Source: Thermosulfurimonas dismutans (GTDB lineage Bacteria; Desulfobacterota; Thermodesulfobacteria; Thermodesulfobacteriales; Thermodesulfobacteriaceae). From it: 64,000 nt of DNA. Each line of letters begins with the position of its first letter. Position 1 is the stretch's first letter. The notes under the pieces are model-generated. The model was given only the letters and a program-made list of their open reading frames with translations, searched no databases and had not been told where the DNA came from. The translations under genes were made by a program, and so were the position numbers. Location of the stretch: the NCBI GenBank assembly GCA_011322625.1, contig DRMH01000012.1:32387-96386 (forward strand), read 5' to 3'. This document shows positions 9,428 through 19,606 of this stretch, piece by piece.

Positions 9428-10636
9428 TTAGGGCAGGGCCCCGTTCTTAAAGGAGAGGGCAAGCCCTATGATCACCATCACCACGATCCAGAGCCAGGAA
9501 AGGAGTACCGAGAGCCTTCCCCAGCCGTGAGCCCCTACCTCCTTCTGGCCCCTTCCGGCCCGATAAACCACAAGCCCCACGTAACCCAGGATCACCAGCC
9601 CCATAAGGAAGGTGAGGAGAAAGAGGGCCGTTGAGGACCAGCTGGGATGGACCGGATAGCTGGCAAAGGAATACCCGGCCCGGGAAAGATATTTCATGCG
9701 CAGGGCCTCCCGGGTGTAACTCATGAAAAAGACCGTGGCCGCAAGAAGGGCCCCGATTCTTCCGGCGTGGGGCTCGGGATTGTGCCGCACCAGAAGCAGA
9801 TAAAGGATGAAAAGGAGCCCGAATCCGGCCCCGAGGAGGAAGAGGGGATGGGTGTAAAAGCGGAATTCCGCGGGAAGGGAAAGAAGCCACCAGATACCGA
9901 CTGCAGCCTGAAGCAGGGAAAAGATGAGGGCCAGGCGAGCCCCGGTGCGGGCCGCCCAGGAGAGATAATTCGGATCGTAGTCCGCACGTGGACGGAAATA
10001 GCGGGCATAAAAGAGGAGAAAGATCCCGGTTGTGGCCATCGAAGCCAAGAGAAAGTGAAGCAGTCGCGGGAGGCTCAGGGCAAAGAGTTTGCCCCCGGAC
10101 TGGTATTCCGTGCCTCCTTTTGCAGCCCATTCCGGCCATTTTTCCGGATGTAAGGCCTGAAGGGAAAGGGCATGGATGATCACCGCCACGAGAAGGAGGG
10201 AGATAAAGGCCACCAGCGGCCAGAGCGGATTCCCGGCCCCCTCGTAGCCTCCCCGGAGGTAATAGAGGTAAAGGAGGGAAAAGGAGAGAGCGATCAGGGC
10301 CAGGAAGGCCAGCGCCCACCAGGCGGAGATCACGTTGGAGAAATACCAGAAGGGGTCGTAAAGGACCTGAATAAAGAGGAGCGGGGCTACTGCCAGGACG
10401 ATGACCCAGGAAAGGGTGATGGGAAGGGCCCGGGAAAGGGAACGCGAAAGCCTCCGGCCGTAGGAGCCCCCGAAGAGCCTACCCCAGAGGAGGACGAGTG
10501 TTCCCCCCAGAACGAGGTTTACGGCCAGGATGTGAAGGGTAAAGGTCAGGACCAGCAGAAAGTCAAAGAGCCAGGGATAGAAAGGAAGCCCGCTTACATC
10601 CCGTAAATGTTGAAGATAGAGGGCCAGAGGCTCCAT
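9428..10636 (-). CDS. Polytopic membrane protein, partner of the adjacent bd-oxidase-like/c-heme subunit
   Basis: About nine hydrophobic segments; co-oriented directly behind the 10650-11981 gene. Confidence 0.6.
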   Translation of the reverse strand: MEPLALYLQHLRDVSGLPFYPWLFDFLLVLTFTLHILAVNLVLGGTLVLLWGRLFGGSYGRRLSRSLSRALPITLSWVIVLAVAPLLFIQVLYDPFWYFSNVISAWWALAFLALIALSFSLLYLYYLRGGYEGAGNPLWPLVAFISLLLVAVIIHALSLQALHPEKWPEWAAKGGTEYQSGGKLFALSLPRLLHFLLASMATTGIFLLFYARYFRPRADYDPNYLSWAARTGARLALIFSLLQAAVGIWWLLSLPAEFRFYTHPLFLLGAGFGLLFILYLLLVRHNPEPHAGRIGALLAATVFFMSYTREALRMKYLSRAGYSFASYPVHPSWSSTALFLLTFLMGLVILGYVGLVVYRAGRGQKEVGAHGWGRLSVLLSWLWIVVMVIIGLALSFKNGALP

Positions 10637-10649
10637 CCTTCCCTCCTCC

Positions 10650-11981
10650 TTAGGGATTTTCTTTCACCAGGGTGGAGAGGTAGGCCCCGGCAGCCAGCCG
10701 CTCCTCCTCGGTGCCCACGAAAGGCGGCATATAGGGATAGCCGTCAAGCCCCTCCAGAAAGCCGGCGAGATCCTCCGGGGTTTTCAGCCCCAGACCCTTA
10801 AGAAGCCGGGGAAGACTCCGGAGTCCTTTCGGGGAAAGGGCGTGGCAGTTCGCACATTCGTGGGCCACCAGGATGCGCCCTACGGAAAGTCGGTTCTTCT
10901 CCGTGATGGTCCTTAGCTCCGGGGGAAGATAACCCAAACGGGAGAGATACCCCTTCTCGTTAAGGACCTCCACTTCGGAGGCTATGCCCTTGGCCGGAAG
11001 ATCCGCCCCCACCACCTGATGTGAGTACATGAAGCCGTTTATTATATAAGGACGACGTACGCCCTCTCGCAGCCCCTCTCCGGAGAGGATGCCCAGAAAG
11101 AGGATTATCAAGGTAAGAAGGGCCAGGGGGACATTATTTAATCTCGGAAAGAGGATCCCAAAGAGCAGGAAATAGAGGCCCACGATCCCTCCGGAGATCG
11201 CCGCCACCTTAAGAAGGGTGGAGAGATAGGGGAGGGTTCCTCCGAAGAGGAAATCCCGGGCCTCAGGGGGAAGTTTTTTAAGCCACCAGTAGCCGAAGAG
11301 GGTCCCGAGGATAAGCCCGAAAAGGCCCCAGGCCCCGGCAAGTCGGCTTACCTCCCGGGCCACCTCGCGCTCCTTAAGGGTGGCGGCAATAAGCAGCGCG
11401 TAGAGCCCGGCTATCCCGAACATGAAGAAGGTGCGGGCTCCGAGCTGGGGCCAGTAGGTGGGGTTGAAGAAGCCGTCGAAGAAACGACCGGTCTCAAGCC
11501 ACCTTCCCGGAGTGAGCATGAAGGCCAGGATCCCGGTGATGATGATCATGCTGATCCAGGCGGAAAGGGCGTAGAGATAGCCGATCCGAAGATGGGTGCG
11601 CTCGTCCACCTTGCCCAGGGTGTAATAGTAGGCATAGATGGTGGCCACCTCGATGAGGAAGAAGACCCACTCCGTGGCCCAGCCCCACACATAGTTGTGG
11701 ATCAGGGCCGAGATTCCCCGGGGGCTGGATACGGTGGCCGAATACCAGATCCCCACCCCGGAAAGCGAACCGAACACAAAACAGAAGATCAGGATGAGGA
11801 GGGTGTAGCGCCGGACAAAGGAAAGGAGCTCCGGCCGGCCCTCCCGATAGGCCTTCCCCTCAATATAGACATTGAACCAGAAGGCCCCCACTGCAAGATG
11901 GGAGGGAAGGATATGAAAGGAGGCGATAAGGCCGATTACCAGGGCCGAAGAAAGATAGGGTACCACCCAGATAGGATACAT
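10650..11981 (-). CDS. Cytochrome bd subunit I-like membrane protein with C-terminal c-type heme domain
   Basis: N-terminal TM bundle ([19 protein letters not shown]..., [16 protein letters not shown]..., [21 protein letters not shown]) resembles CydA topology; C-term [11 protein letters not shown] (CxxCH) and [13 protein letters not shown] (distal Met) give a c-type heme domain. Confidence 0.7.
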   Translation of the reverse strand: MYPIWVVPYLSSALVIGLIASFHILPSHLAVGAFWFNVYIEGKAYREGRPELLSFVRRYTLLILIFCFVFGSLSGVGIWYSATVSSPRGISALIHNYVWGWATEWVFFLIEVATIYAYYYTLGKVDERTHLRIGYLYALSAWISMIIITGILAFMLTPGRWLETGRFFDGFFNPTYWPQLGARTFFMFGIAGLYALLIAATLKEREVAREVSRLAGAWGLFGLILGTLFGYWWLKKLPPEARDFLFGGTLPYLSTLLKVAAISGGIVGLYFLLFGILFPRLNNVPLALLTLIILFLGILSGEGLREGVRRPYIINGFMYSHQVVGADLPAKGIASEVEVLNEKGYLSRLGYLPPELRTITEKNRLSVGRILVAHECANCHALSPKGLRSLPRLLKGLGLKTPEDLAGFLEGLDGYPYMPPFVGTEEERLAAGAYLSTLVKENP

Positions 11982-12010
11982 ACCCCACCTCCCGGAGAAG
12001 ATAATTTTAG

Positions 12011-12039
12011 ATTTTATATAAAAAATTTTTTAAGATCAA
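12011..12039 (-). promoter_or_regulatory. Candidate sigma70 promoter for the bd-like/c-heme operon
   Basis: Minus strand TTGATC - 17 nt - TAAAAT immediately upstream of the start at 11981. Confidence 0.5.
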
Positions 12040-12072
12040 GCCCAATTTTCGGGGTGGGTTCGCTCTCGGAGG

Positions 12073-12582
12073 TTAGGGGTGAGGGAGGTTTTTCTGGAGG
12101 AGGGTCCGGAGATAATCCTCGAGCAGGAAGAGGGTTCGGGCCTCGGGTTCCTGGGCCGCGGTGAGGAGGGTGAGTTTTTCCGCCGGGAACCTTTCCCGAA
12201 ACCAGGGACAGAAGAAGTTCCGGCAGAGGAGGGGGCGGGCGGGGAGGGAGCAGCCCTTTAGGCTAAGGAAGAAACAGCCGGAAGGAAAGGCCCTCCTTTC
12301 CGGAAGCCGGGCCCCTAGGGAGAGATTTATCAGAAGGAGTTCCCGGCTGACATGGAGTTCCATGTCCCGGCCGCAGCAGGTGGGCTCCCCCCGGGCCGCA
12401 CATTCCGCACAGAGTCGGTAGGCCCCGGTTTCGCGATAAAGCCTTTCGGTTTCCGCAAGGGCCTCCCGTAGATCCTCAAGGAGGCGAACTAAATAAGGGT
12501 CTTCGTAGAGCTGGGGCTTAAGCTTTCGCCACAGCTCGAGGGCTTCCTCCAGGGTGCGAAGGAAGAGGGTTTCGGATTTCAC
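12073..12582 (-). CDS. Cys-rich (YkgJ-like) putative metal/Fe-S-binding protein
   Basis: CAECAARGEPTCCGRDMEL...SGCFFLSLKGCSLPARPLLCRNFFCPWF: multiple Cys pairs. Confidence 0.6.
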   Translation of the reverse strand: MKSETLFLRTLEEALELWRKLKPQLYEDPYLVRLLEDLREALAETERLYRETGAYRLCAECAARGEPTCCGRDMELHVSRELLLINLSLGARLPERRAFPSGCFFLSLKGCSLPARPLLCRNFFCPWFRERFPAEKLTLLTAAQEPEARTLFLLEDYLRTLLQKNLPHP

Positions 12583-13823
12583 GGGCAGGGCGGTGAAGCC
12601 TCGGGATTTATGCGGAAGATGACCAGTCCGGTAAGGATTTTGGGGTAAAAGTAGGTGGATTTATGGGGCATGACCTTTCCGCTGCGGGCCACTTCCTCCA
12701 GTACCTTTGCCGGGGTGGGGGGAAGCAGAAAGGCCAGAGCCCCTTTGTCTGCTTCGTGGCGCACCTCCTCCGGCCAGGGAGTATAGGTGAGGAGACCCTT
12801 TTCCTTGAGGTCCTTTTCCGTTTCTCCGAAGAGCCGAAGCACGATCCGGGCGCACCAGGAGGCCGGGAGTCGGTTTTCCGGAAGCCCGCTTTCCCTTTCC
12901 CATCGTTCCAGGATCTCCCGGTGCAGGCGCACCTTATAGGCCCGGCGCTGAAAGAAAAGAAGAAAGGCCCCTTCCTCGGAGGGAAGGGATGCGGTGAAGG
13001 AGACCTCCCTCATCTCGCCCAGTTCCGTGAGGATCTCCCGTAGCCGGGACTCTTCAGGGACCCGTCTCAGGATACGATGGGTGGGCAATACCAGAAGTCC
13101 CGGGTCCTCGAAGGGGCACATGTACATCATCATGTAATGGAAACATCGGGGGCCTTCCGGACGCAGACGCGATTCCATTTCCTGGGCGTAGCGCAGAGCG
13201 GTGGTGTAGCGATGGTGGCCATCGGCGATATAGAAGGGCCTTTCCTGCCAGAAGGAACAGAGGGCCCGCTGTACTTCGGGGTCCCGGAGGCGATAGAGTT
13301 CGTGGCGCTGCCCTCCTTCGGTCTGAATTTCCAGGATTTTTTCCTCCGGGCGCGACTGAAGGGTGAAAAGTTCCGGATCGCGATAGAGAACAAAGATCTG
13401 GCTGAACTGAGCGGAGGTGGCCCGCAGGAGCTCCAGACGGTCCTCGGTCACCCGGGGGAAGGTCTTCTCATGGGGAAGGATTTTCCCCTGGGTAAAGGGA
13501 CTCAGCCGGACCAGGGCTATGAACCCCGTGCGGGTGTATTCTTTTCCGGCCACCGAGAAATGCAGACGATAGAGATAGATGCTGGGAGAGTCTTCCCGGA
13601 TGAGGATCCCTTCTTTTATCCACTGTTGGAGGGAGCGGGCGGCCTGGCGATAGCGTTCCGGCCCCCCGCCCAGCTCAAGATGAAAGATATTGTACGGATC
13701 GCGGCGCAGATATTCCTGGGCCTCCTCCGGCGTAACCACGTCGTAAGGCGGAGCCACCACCCGGGAGAGATCCACCCGCCCGGGATGATACCGCCAGCCG
13801 TAAAAGGGTCTTACCTCGGGCAT
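12579..13823 (-). CDS. DUF1015 family protein
   Basis: MPEVRPFYGWRYHPGRVDLSRVVAPPYDVVTPEEAQEYLRRDPYNIFHLELG; IADGHHRYTTALRY; KSTYFYPKILTGLV. Confidence 0.92.
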   Translation of the reverse strand: MPEVRPFYGWRYHPGRVDLSRVVAPPYDVVTPEEAQEYLRRDPYNIFHLELGGGPERYRQAARSLQQWIKEGILIREDSPSIYLYRLHFSVAGKEYTRTGFIALVRLSPFTQGKILPHEKTFPRVTEDRLELLRATSAQFSQIFVLYRDPELFTLQSRPEEKILEIQTEGGQRHELYRLRDPEVQRALCSFWQERPFYIADGHHRYTTALRYAQEMESRLRPEGPRCFHYMMMYMCPFEDPGLLVLPTHRILRRVPEESRLREILTELGEMREVSFTASLPSEEGAFLLFFQRRAYKVRLHREILERWERESGLPENRLPASWCARIVLRLFGETEKDLKEKGLLTYTPWPEEVRHEADKGALAFLLPPTPAKVLEEVARSGKVMPHKSTYFYPKILTGLVIFRINPEASPPCP

Positions 13824-13927
13824 GGCCTTTCACCTAATATGAAACCTCTTTTTCGTCAACTTGCCTCGCGGGGTTTAGTGTTTATATGTTGAAATAGACC
13901 CGGTGATATCCTTAAGGGAGGGGAGGA

Positions 13928-14530
13928 ATGCAGGTTTTACTGGCCATTCTGGTAGCCGTAGCCATTCTGGTCCTTTTGGTGCTGGGGGTGGTGCTCTGGA
14001 AGCTAAAGGAGGTGCTGGAGAGGGTGCAGGTTACGGTGGCACGCTCGGAGCAGACCCTGGCGGCCACGACCCAGACCCTGGAAAGGGTTAACCATCTGGC
14101 CGAGGAGGTGGCGGTGCTGCCCGGGGCCATCCGGGAACTCCTGGATTCCTTCCGGGAAATAGCCCGGGATCTCTCCGAAGAGGTTAAGGCGCGTCTGGAG
14201 CGGCTGGATACTCTGCTTGAGGCCCTGGAAGGAAGGGTCTCCGGAGAAATCCCCCGGGTACTGGTGCAGACCGAACGCACCCTCTCGGAGGTGGAGGGGC
14301 TGATAGCCGGTCTGCGGGAGAAGCTTTCGGCGCTGGATGAACTGACCGAGGCGGTGCGAACCCTTTCCCGCTCTTTCCGCGAGGTGAGCCGCACGGCCAC
14401 CGTGGCCGTGGATACGGTAAATCGTGAGTTGCAGGACCTGGTGGTGGAGCTTTCGGCTGCCGTGGCCGGAGTGAGGGAAGGGATGAAGGTGGTTTCCAAA
14501 TTAATACCTTTCCGAAAACGTAATCCTTAA
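13928..14530 (+). CDS. DUF948-like membrane-anchored coiled-coil protein
   Basis: Single N-terminal TM then long heptad-rich coiled coil. Confidence 0.65.
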   Translation: MQVLLAILVAVAILVLLVLGVVLWKLKEVLERVQVTVARSEQTLAATTQTLERVNHLAEEVAVLPGAIRELLDSFREIARDLSEEVKARLERLDTLLEALEGRVSGEIPRVLVQTERTLSEVEGLIAGLREKLSALDELTEAVRTLSRSFREVSRTATVAVDTVNRELQDLVVELSAAVAGVREGMKVVSKLIPFRKRNP

Positions 14531-14545
14531 AGGAGGTGGTCAAAG

Positions 14546-14938
14546 ATGGCGGAACGGGGAATCTCTCTGGGTAATGTAGCGGTGGCTTTTGTCCTGGGAG
14601 GGCTGGTGGGAGCCGGTCTGGCTCTGCTTTTTGCCCCGGCCAGCGGCGAGGAGGTAAGGGAGCGGCTGCGTTCCAAGGGAGAGGAGACCAGGGAAAGACT
14701 GAGGGAGAAGACCGGGGAACTCCGGATGCGGGCCGAGGAATTACGGGAGCGGGCCGAGGAGCTCAAGAGTCGAATCCTGTCCGGAGCCGAGGAGATCAAG
14801 GGCCGCGGGATAGAGACGCTGGAGGAGGCCAAACGGGTGCTGGAGGAGGCCATCGAGGCCGGTAAGGAGGCCATGCGTCGGGAGAAGGAAAAGCTGGCCC
14901 AGAAGCTGAAAAGGGAGGAAGCCGCGGGGACGGCCTAA
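14546..14938 (+). CDS. YtxH domain-containing protein
   Basis: ISLGNVAVAFVLGGLVGAGLALLFAPASGEEVRERLRSKGEETRERLREK. Confidence 0.85.
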   Translation: MAERGISLGNVAVAFVLGGLVGAGLALLFAPASGEEVRERLRSKGEETRERLREKTGELRMRAEELRERAEELKSRILSGAEEIKGRGIETLEEAKRVLEEAIEAGKEAMRREKEKLAQKLKREEAAGTA

Positions 14939-15717
14939 ATCTTGCTCTCCCCCCACCCGAGCTTATCCCTCAGGATGGTAAAATAGCTCCGGGTGGGGGA
15001 GGTGAGAAGTTTAAGCGGGCGCGGATGGCGCTGAATGGTTACCTTCCCCCCGGCCGGAAGTTCCCGGTTGATTCTTCCATCCACCACCAGATGCACCTCG
15101 GGAGAAGGGCTGATGAGCTGGATTTCCACCCGGGTTTCCGCCGGAAGGACCAGGGGCCGGGCGCTTAACATGAAGGGGCAGATAGGGGTCAGGACCAGGG
15201 CCTGAGTGCGGGGATGGAGAATGGGGCCCCCGGCGGAAAGATTATAGGCCGTGGAACCCGTGGGGGTGGCGGCGATGAGCCCGTCGCCGTAGTAGGTGGT
15301 GAGATATTCCTCTCCGGCCCGTACCCGCAGATGAATCATATGCCCCAGAGGCCCCTTGAGGATGGCGGCCTCATTAAGGGCCAGGAACTCCTCCCCCTTT
15401 AGGTTCACCCGCAGCAACATGCGTTCCTCCTGGGGCAGGTCTCCGCGGAGAAGACGGGAAAGAGCCAGTTCTGCTTCTTCCAGCTGAATTTCGGTGAGGA
15501 AGCCCAGTTTGCCGTAGTTTATCCCCAGGATGGGAAGATCCAGTTGATGGGCCACCGGAGCGGCCCGCAACAGGGTGCCATCCCCCCCCACCACCAGAAC
15601 GAAATCCGCTCCTTCCCCCCGGCGGGGGGATACGGTTTCAATGCCCATTTTCTCCAGGAGATCCACCAGAGGAGGTGGCAGGGAAAGCCCTTCCTTCAGA
15701 TAGAGAATGGCCCTCAT
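14935..15717 (-). CDS. nadK: NAD(+)/NADH kinase
   Basis: FVLVVGGDGTLLRAA, GINYGKLGFLTEI, LNEAAILKG, GDGLIAATPTGSTAYNLSAGGPILHP. Confidence 0.95.
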   Translation of the reverse strand: MRAILYLKEGLSLPPPLVDLLEKMGIETVSPRRGEGADFVLVVGGDGTLLRAAPVAHQLDLPILGINYGKLGFLTEIQLEEAELALSRLLRGDLPQEERMLLRVNLKGEEFLALNEAAILKGPLGHMIHLRVRAGEEYLTTYYGDGLIAATPTGSTAYNLSAGGPILHPRTQALVLTPICPFMLSARPLVLPAETRVEIQLISPSPEVHLVVDGRINRELPAGGKVTIQRHPRPLKLLTSPTRSYFTILRDKLGWGESKI

Positions 15718-15755
15718 TGGTTGACATTTTAGAAGGTCTGGGCGAAAGGTAAAGT

Positions 15756-17873
15756 GTGAAGATCCCGGCCCTGGTGTGTCTTATTTTGATCCTGTGGGGT
15801 GGTCTGGCGCGTGCGGCCTGGCGGATCGAGGCCCGAAAACTGACCCTCTACCACCAGCGCCATATAGCCATCGCCGAGGGTCAGGTGGTTATCTCCGGTC
15901 GGGGGCTTACCATTTTTGCCCCCCGGGCCCGTTATGAAATGGAGACCAAACGCCTGTGGCTCTGGGGGCCGGTGAAGATACTCACCCCGCACGGGGACTG
16001 GCTCAAGGGAAAATGGGCGGTTATAGATCTGCGTTCCGGCGAGGGAGAGATAGAAGGGGCTTATCTCTTCATCAAGAAGGACCGGGTCCAGGTGCGGGCC
16101 AAGAGGATGGTCCGCCTGGGGGAGGACCGCTACGAGGCCTATCAGGCGGTGATTTCCACCTGCGATCTGCGGTGCGAGGAGGCCCCTCCCTGGAGTTTTC
16201 ACGCCCGGAAGGTGGAGATCCGGGAGGGAAGGGCCCGGGCCCACTGGGTCTCCTTCTGGGTTAAACGTCTCCCCCTGGCCCTGAGCCCTCTGGTGACCAT
16301 GGCCATCAAACGGAAACGTAAAAGCGGTTTCCTGTTCCCCCGTCTGGTTACCGGTTCTCGCTCCGGAGTGGGTGTGGAGGCCCCGCTTTTCCTGGCCCTG
16401 CACGATAGCTTCGATGCCACCCTCTCTCCCCTCTGGATGAGTCGGCGAGGGGTGCTGTTTTCCGTGGAGGGACGCTGGCGGCTGTCCCGGGATGCGCAGG
16501 GGATAATTCGCTATCGCTATCTCCACGATCGCCTGGAAGACCGCGATTATAACCACGACGGCATCGTACGCGGCAACACCAGCCGTTACTGGATAACCGC
16601 CCGCGTGGATCAGAGGCTTTCCCCCCGCACCGATCTTCACCTGGACCTGGATCTCCTTTCGGATCGGGATTTTCTGGAGGAGTTCGAGGGAGGGCCCTTC
16701 GGATTTTCCGAGACCAATCGGGTCTATCTGAAATGGTTCGGCCGGAGCCTGGAGGAAAGGAATCAGCGCTACCGCACCTCCAGGCTCTGGCTGGCCCATC
16801 GACGGTTCAATACCTATCTGGAAGCGGGGGGAGCTTACCGCGACTGGGTGCTTCCCGGCGGGCAGGCCACGGTGCTCTCCCCGCTGGCCGATATATACCT
16901 CTTTTCCCTGACCCGTCCGCTCCGGGGGCCCTTTACCTTCAACCTGGGGGCCGAGGGGACTTACTGGTATCGGGAAGAAGGGTCCAGAGGATGGCGATTT
17001 CACCTGGCCCCGGAGCTGGCCCTTAATCTGCCCCTGGGGCCTCTGGAAAATCGCTTCAGTTATCAGCTCCTTCACACCCGTTACGCCGTGGACTGGGACA
17101 ACGGCACCACCCGGGATCTGACCCGAACCCTCTATCAGATCAAGGCCGAAAGCACCCTGGAGTTTTATCGGGTTTATCCCCTGAACCACGGAGACCTGGT
17201 GGGTCTGAGACACAGTCTGCGCCCCTACCTGCGTTATTTTTATCGTCCGCCCAAAAACCAGGAGGATCTGCCCCTCTGGGAGAGTGCCGACCGTCTTCCC
17301 CCGGCCCATTACCTGGAATACGGGGTCCTCCAGTTCCTCACCGCCAAGAGCCGGTCCGGAGGAAAACCGCATTACTGGGATCTCATGCGTTTTAATCTCT
17401 ATCAACGTTACGATTTTCGACGGGAGGCCTCAGCCGGAGAAGAACGACATCCCTTTTCCAATCTCTTTTCCGAACTGGAAGTTCGCTTCCCCTCCCGGCT
17501 CAGTTTGCGCTACGATCTGGTCTATAATTTCTACGGTCTGGGGCTTACCCGACAGGAACTGAACCTCTCCTGGTCGCGTTTTCTCCTGGATCGGGTCAAT
17601 GTGGGGTATCAGAGAGACAAACTCCGGAGGATAAAACAGCTCAATCTTTCCGGACGCAAACGTTTCTGGCATCATTTCATCCTCCACGGGGCCCTTTCTC
17701 GCAATCTCATCCGCCAGGAGACCTCCTCGGCCTCTCTGGGTTTGACCTATGAGGGCTCGTGTTTCAGCCTGGATTTCACCCTGGGGGTGACGCCGGAGGA
17801 GACCCGTTTTTCCTTCTGGGTGAACCTCTACGGGTTGGGAGGCTACGGAAGACAGTTCACCCGGGGGCCGTGA
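15756..17873 (+). CDS. lptD: LPS-assembly protein LptD (OstA)
   Basis: N-term signal + OstA domain (WRIEARKLTLYHQRHIAIAEGQVVISGRGLTIFAPRARYEMETKRLWLWGPV), central and C-terminal beta-barrel strands. Confidence 0.87.
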   Translation: MKIPALVCLILILWGGLARAAWRIEARKLTLYHQRHIAIAEGQVVISGRGLTIFAPRARYEMETKRLWLWGPVKILTPHGDWLKGKWAVIDLRSGEGEIEGAYLFIKKDRVQVRAKRMVRLGEDRYEAYQAVISTCDLRCEEAPPWSFHARKVEIREGRARAHWVSFWVKRLPLALSPLVTMAIKRKRKSGFLFPRLVTGSRSGVGVEAPLFLALHDSFDATLSPLWMSRRGVLFSVEGRWRLSRDAQGIIRYRYLHDRLEDRDYNHDGIVRGNTSRYWITARVDQRLSPRTDLHLDLDLLSDRDFLEEFEGGPFGFSETNRVYLKWFGRSLEERNQRYRTSRLWLAHRRFNTYLEAGGAYRDWVLPGGQATVLSPLADIYLFSLTRPLRGPFTFNLGAEGTYWYREEGSRGWRFHLAPELALNLPLGPLENRFSYQLLHTRYAVDWDNGTTRDLTRTLYQIKAESTLEFYRVYPLNHGDLVGLRHSLRPYLRYFYRPPKNQEDLPLWESADRLPPAHYLEYGVLQFLTAKSRSGGKPHYWDLMRFNLYQRYDFRREASAGEERHPFSNLFSELEVRFPSRLSLRYDLVYNFYGLGLTRQELNLSWSRFLLDRVNVGYQRDKLRRIKQLNLSGRKRFWHHFILHGALSRNLIRQETSSASLGLTYEGSCFSLDFTLGVTPEETRFSFWVNLYGLGGYGRQFTRGP

Positions 17874-17911
17874 GGTTGACCACCATATCCGGGCGCAGTA
17901 GTCTTTCGGGC

Positions 17912-19606
17912 ATGAGGATCGCCCTGGCCCAGATCAACCCCACGGTGGGTGATCTGGAAGGTAATCTGGAGAAGATCCTCGCTTACTGGGAAAGGGCCCG
18001 GGAGGTCTCGGCGGATCTGGTCTGTTTTCCCGAACTGGCCCTGTGCGGTTATCCTCCCCGGGATCTCCTCTACCGGCGGGAGTTCCTTGCCGCGCTGGAG
18101 GAGACCCTGCGGAAACTGGTCTCCCGGGTGGATCGGCCGGCCCTGGTCCTGGGGCTTCCGGAAAGGAACCAGGGCCCCGGACACCTCCTCTGGAACTCCC
18201 TGGTCTTTATTCGCGAACACCGGATCCTTTATCGCTATCGGAAGGGTTTGATCCCCTATTACGACATCTACGAGGAACCCAGGTATTTTGAAGGAGGCAC
18301 CGAGCCCGGGCTCCTTGAATTTTGCGGCCTGCGTCTGGGTTTCACCATCTGCGAGGATATATGGAACGAACCCGGTTTTGTCCCCAAACCCTATGCGCGA
18401 GATCCGGTGCGGGAGCTTTCCGCCTGTCGTCCCCAGGTGACCATCAATCTTTCCGCCAGTCCCTTTCACCTGGGAAAGCTTTCCACCCGGCTGGATCTCC
18501 TGGCCCGCAAGATCAGGCTCCTGGGCACGCCCTTTTTTTATGTCAATCAGGTGGGGGCCCAGGATCACCTCATCTTCGACGGGGCCAGTATGGTCCTTTC
18601 CCCGGAGGGGCGTATCCTGGCCCAGGCCCGGGATTTCGAGGAGGACCTCATCTGGTACGATCTGGCTACCGGAGAAGGCACCCTGCATCCCGTCTCCAGC
18701 CGCCGCTCCGAGGCCCTGCTTAAGGCCCTGGTCCTGGGGGTGAGGGATTTTTTCCGAAAGGTGGGGGCCCGCGGGGCCCTGATCGGTCTTTCCGGAGGGA
18801 TAGACTCCTCGGTCACCGCAGCCATCGCCGTAAAGGCCCTTTCTCCGGACCGGGTCATCGGGGTGCTGATGCCCTCCTCCTATAATCCCCCGGAAAGCGA
18901 GGAGGACGCCCTGCTTCTGGCCCGCAACCTGGGCATTCGAACCCTCAGGCTCCCCATTTCCGCCCCCTTTTCCGCCTTCCGGGAGGTCCTTTCCGAGGGA
19001 CTCGGAGAGAAGGTCTCCGGCCTGGTGGAGGAGAACCTTCAGGCCCGGATCCGCGGAGTCCTCCTTATGGCCCTTTCCAACCATTTTCCCGGATACCTGG
19101 TGCTCAATACCGGGAACAAGAGCGAAATCGCCGTGGGTTACTGTACCCTCTACGGGGATACCTGCGGGGCCCTTTCGGTCCTGGGGGACGTGACCAAGGA
19201 TCTGGTCTATGAACTGGCGCTGGAGATCAATCGCGAAGGGCCGGTAATCCCGGAACGGGTCCTGCGCAAGCCCCCCTCGGCGGAGCTGCGACCGGATCAG
19301 AAAGACGAGGACGATCTCCCCCCTTATTACCTGGTGAACAACGTGGTGCGCGCCTATGTGGAGCGGGGACTTTCTCCGGAGGAGATTATAAGGCTGGGGA
19401 TCCCGGAGAGGGTGGTCAGGGAGGTACTCGGAAGATTGCGTCGGGCGGAATTCAAACGCTGGCAGTTGCCTCCCACCCTGCGGGTAAGTCCCCAGGCCTT
19501 CGGTTACGGATGGCGCTATCCCATTGCCCACGGTTTCCCCCTGGAAAATCCGGAAAGGCTTTACCGATCCGGGGAACCGGAGAAAAAGACGCCGAGCGAG
19601 GGATGA
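17912..19606 (+). CDS. nadE: Glutamine-dependent NAD+ synthetase
   Basis: MRIALAQINPTVGDLEGN nitrilase domain; GALIGLSGGIDSSVTAAIA, NTGNKSEIAVGYCTLYGDTCGAL synthetase domain. ORF-track start (17759) overlaps lptD; ATG 17912 is preferred. Confidence 0.95.
   Translation: MRIALAQINPTVGDLEGNLEKILAYWERAREVSADLVCFPELALCGYPPRDLLYRREFLAALEETLRKLVSRVDRPALVLGLPERNQGPGHLLWNSLVFIREHRILYRYRKGLIPYYDIYEEPRYFEGGTEPGLLEFCGLRLGFTICEDIWNEPGFVPKPYARDPVRELSACRPQVTINLSASPFHLGKLSTRLDLLARKIRLLGTPFFYVNQVGAQDHLIFDGASMVLSPEGRILAQARDFEEDLIWYDLATGEGTLHPVSSRRSEALLKALVLGVRDFFRKVGARGALIGLSGGIDSSVTAAIAVKALSPDRVIGVLMPSSYNPPESEEDALLLARNLGIRTLRLPISAPFSAFREVLSEGLGEKVSGLVEENLQARIRGVLLMALSNHFPGYLVLNTGNKSEIAVGYCTLYGDTCGALSVLGDVTKDLVYELALEINREGPVIPERVLRKPPSAELRPDQKDEDDLPPYYLVNNVVRAYVERGLSPEEIIRLGIPERVVREVLGRLRRAEFKRWQLPPTLRVSPQAFGYGWRYPIAHGFPLENPERLYRSGEPEKKTPSEG

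Noticed and set aside
15729-17405. 558-aa minus-strand ORF antisense to lptD
   Set aside because: Mirror ORF typical of GC-rich coding DNA; low-complexity Gly/Pro/Gln-rich translation, no domain, while lptD on the + strand is clear.
17843-19531. 562-aa minus-strand ORF antisense to nadE
   Set aside because: Same codon-bias artefact; nadE motifs are unambiguous on + strand.
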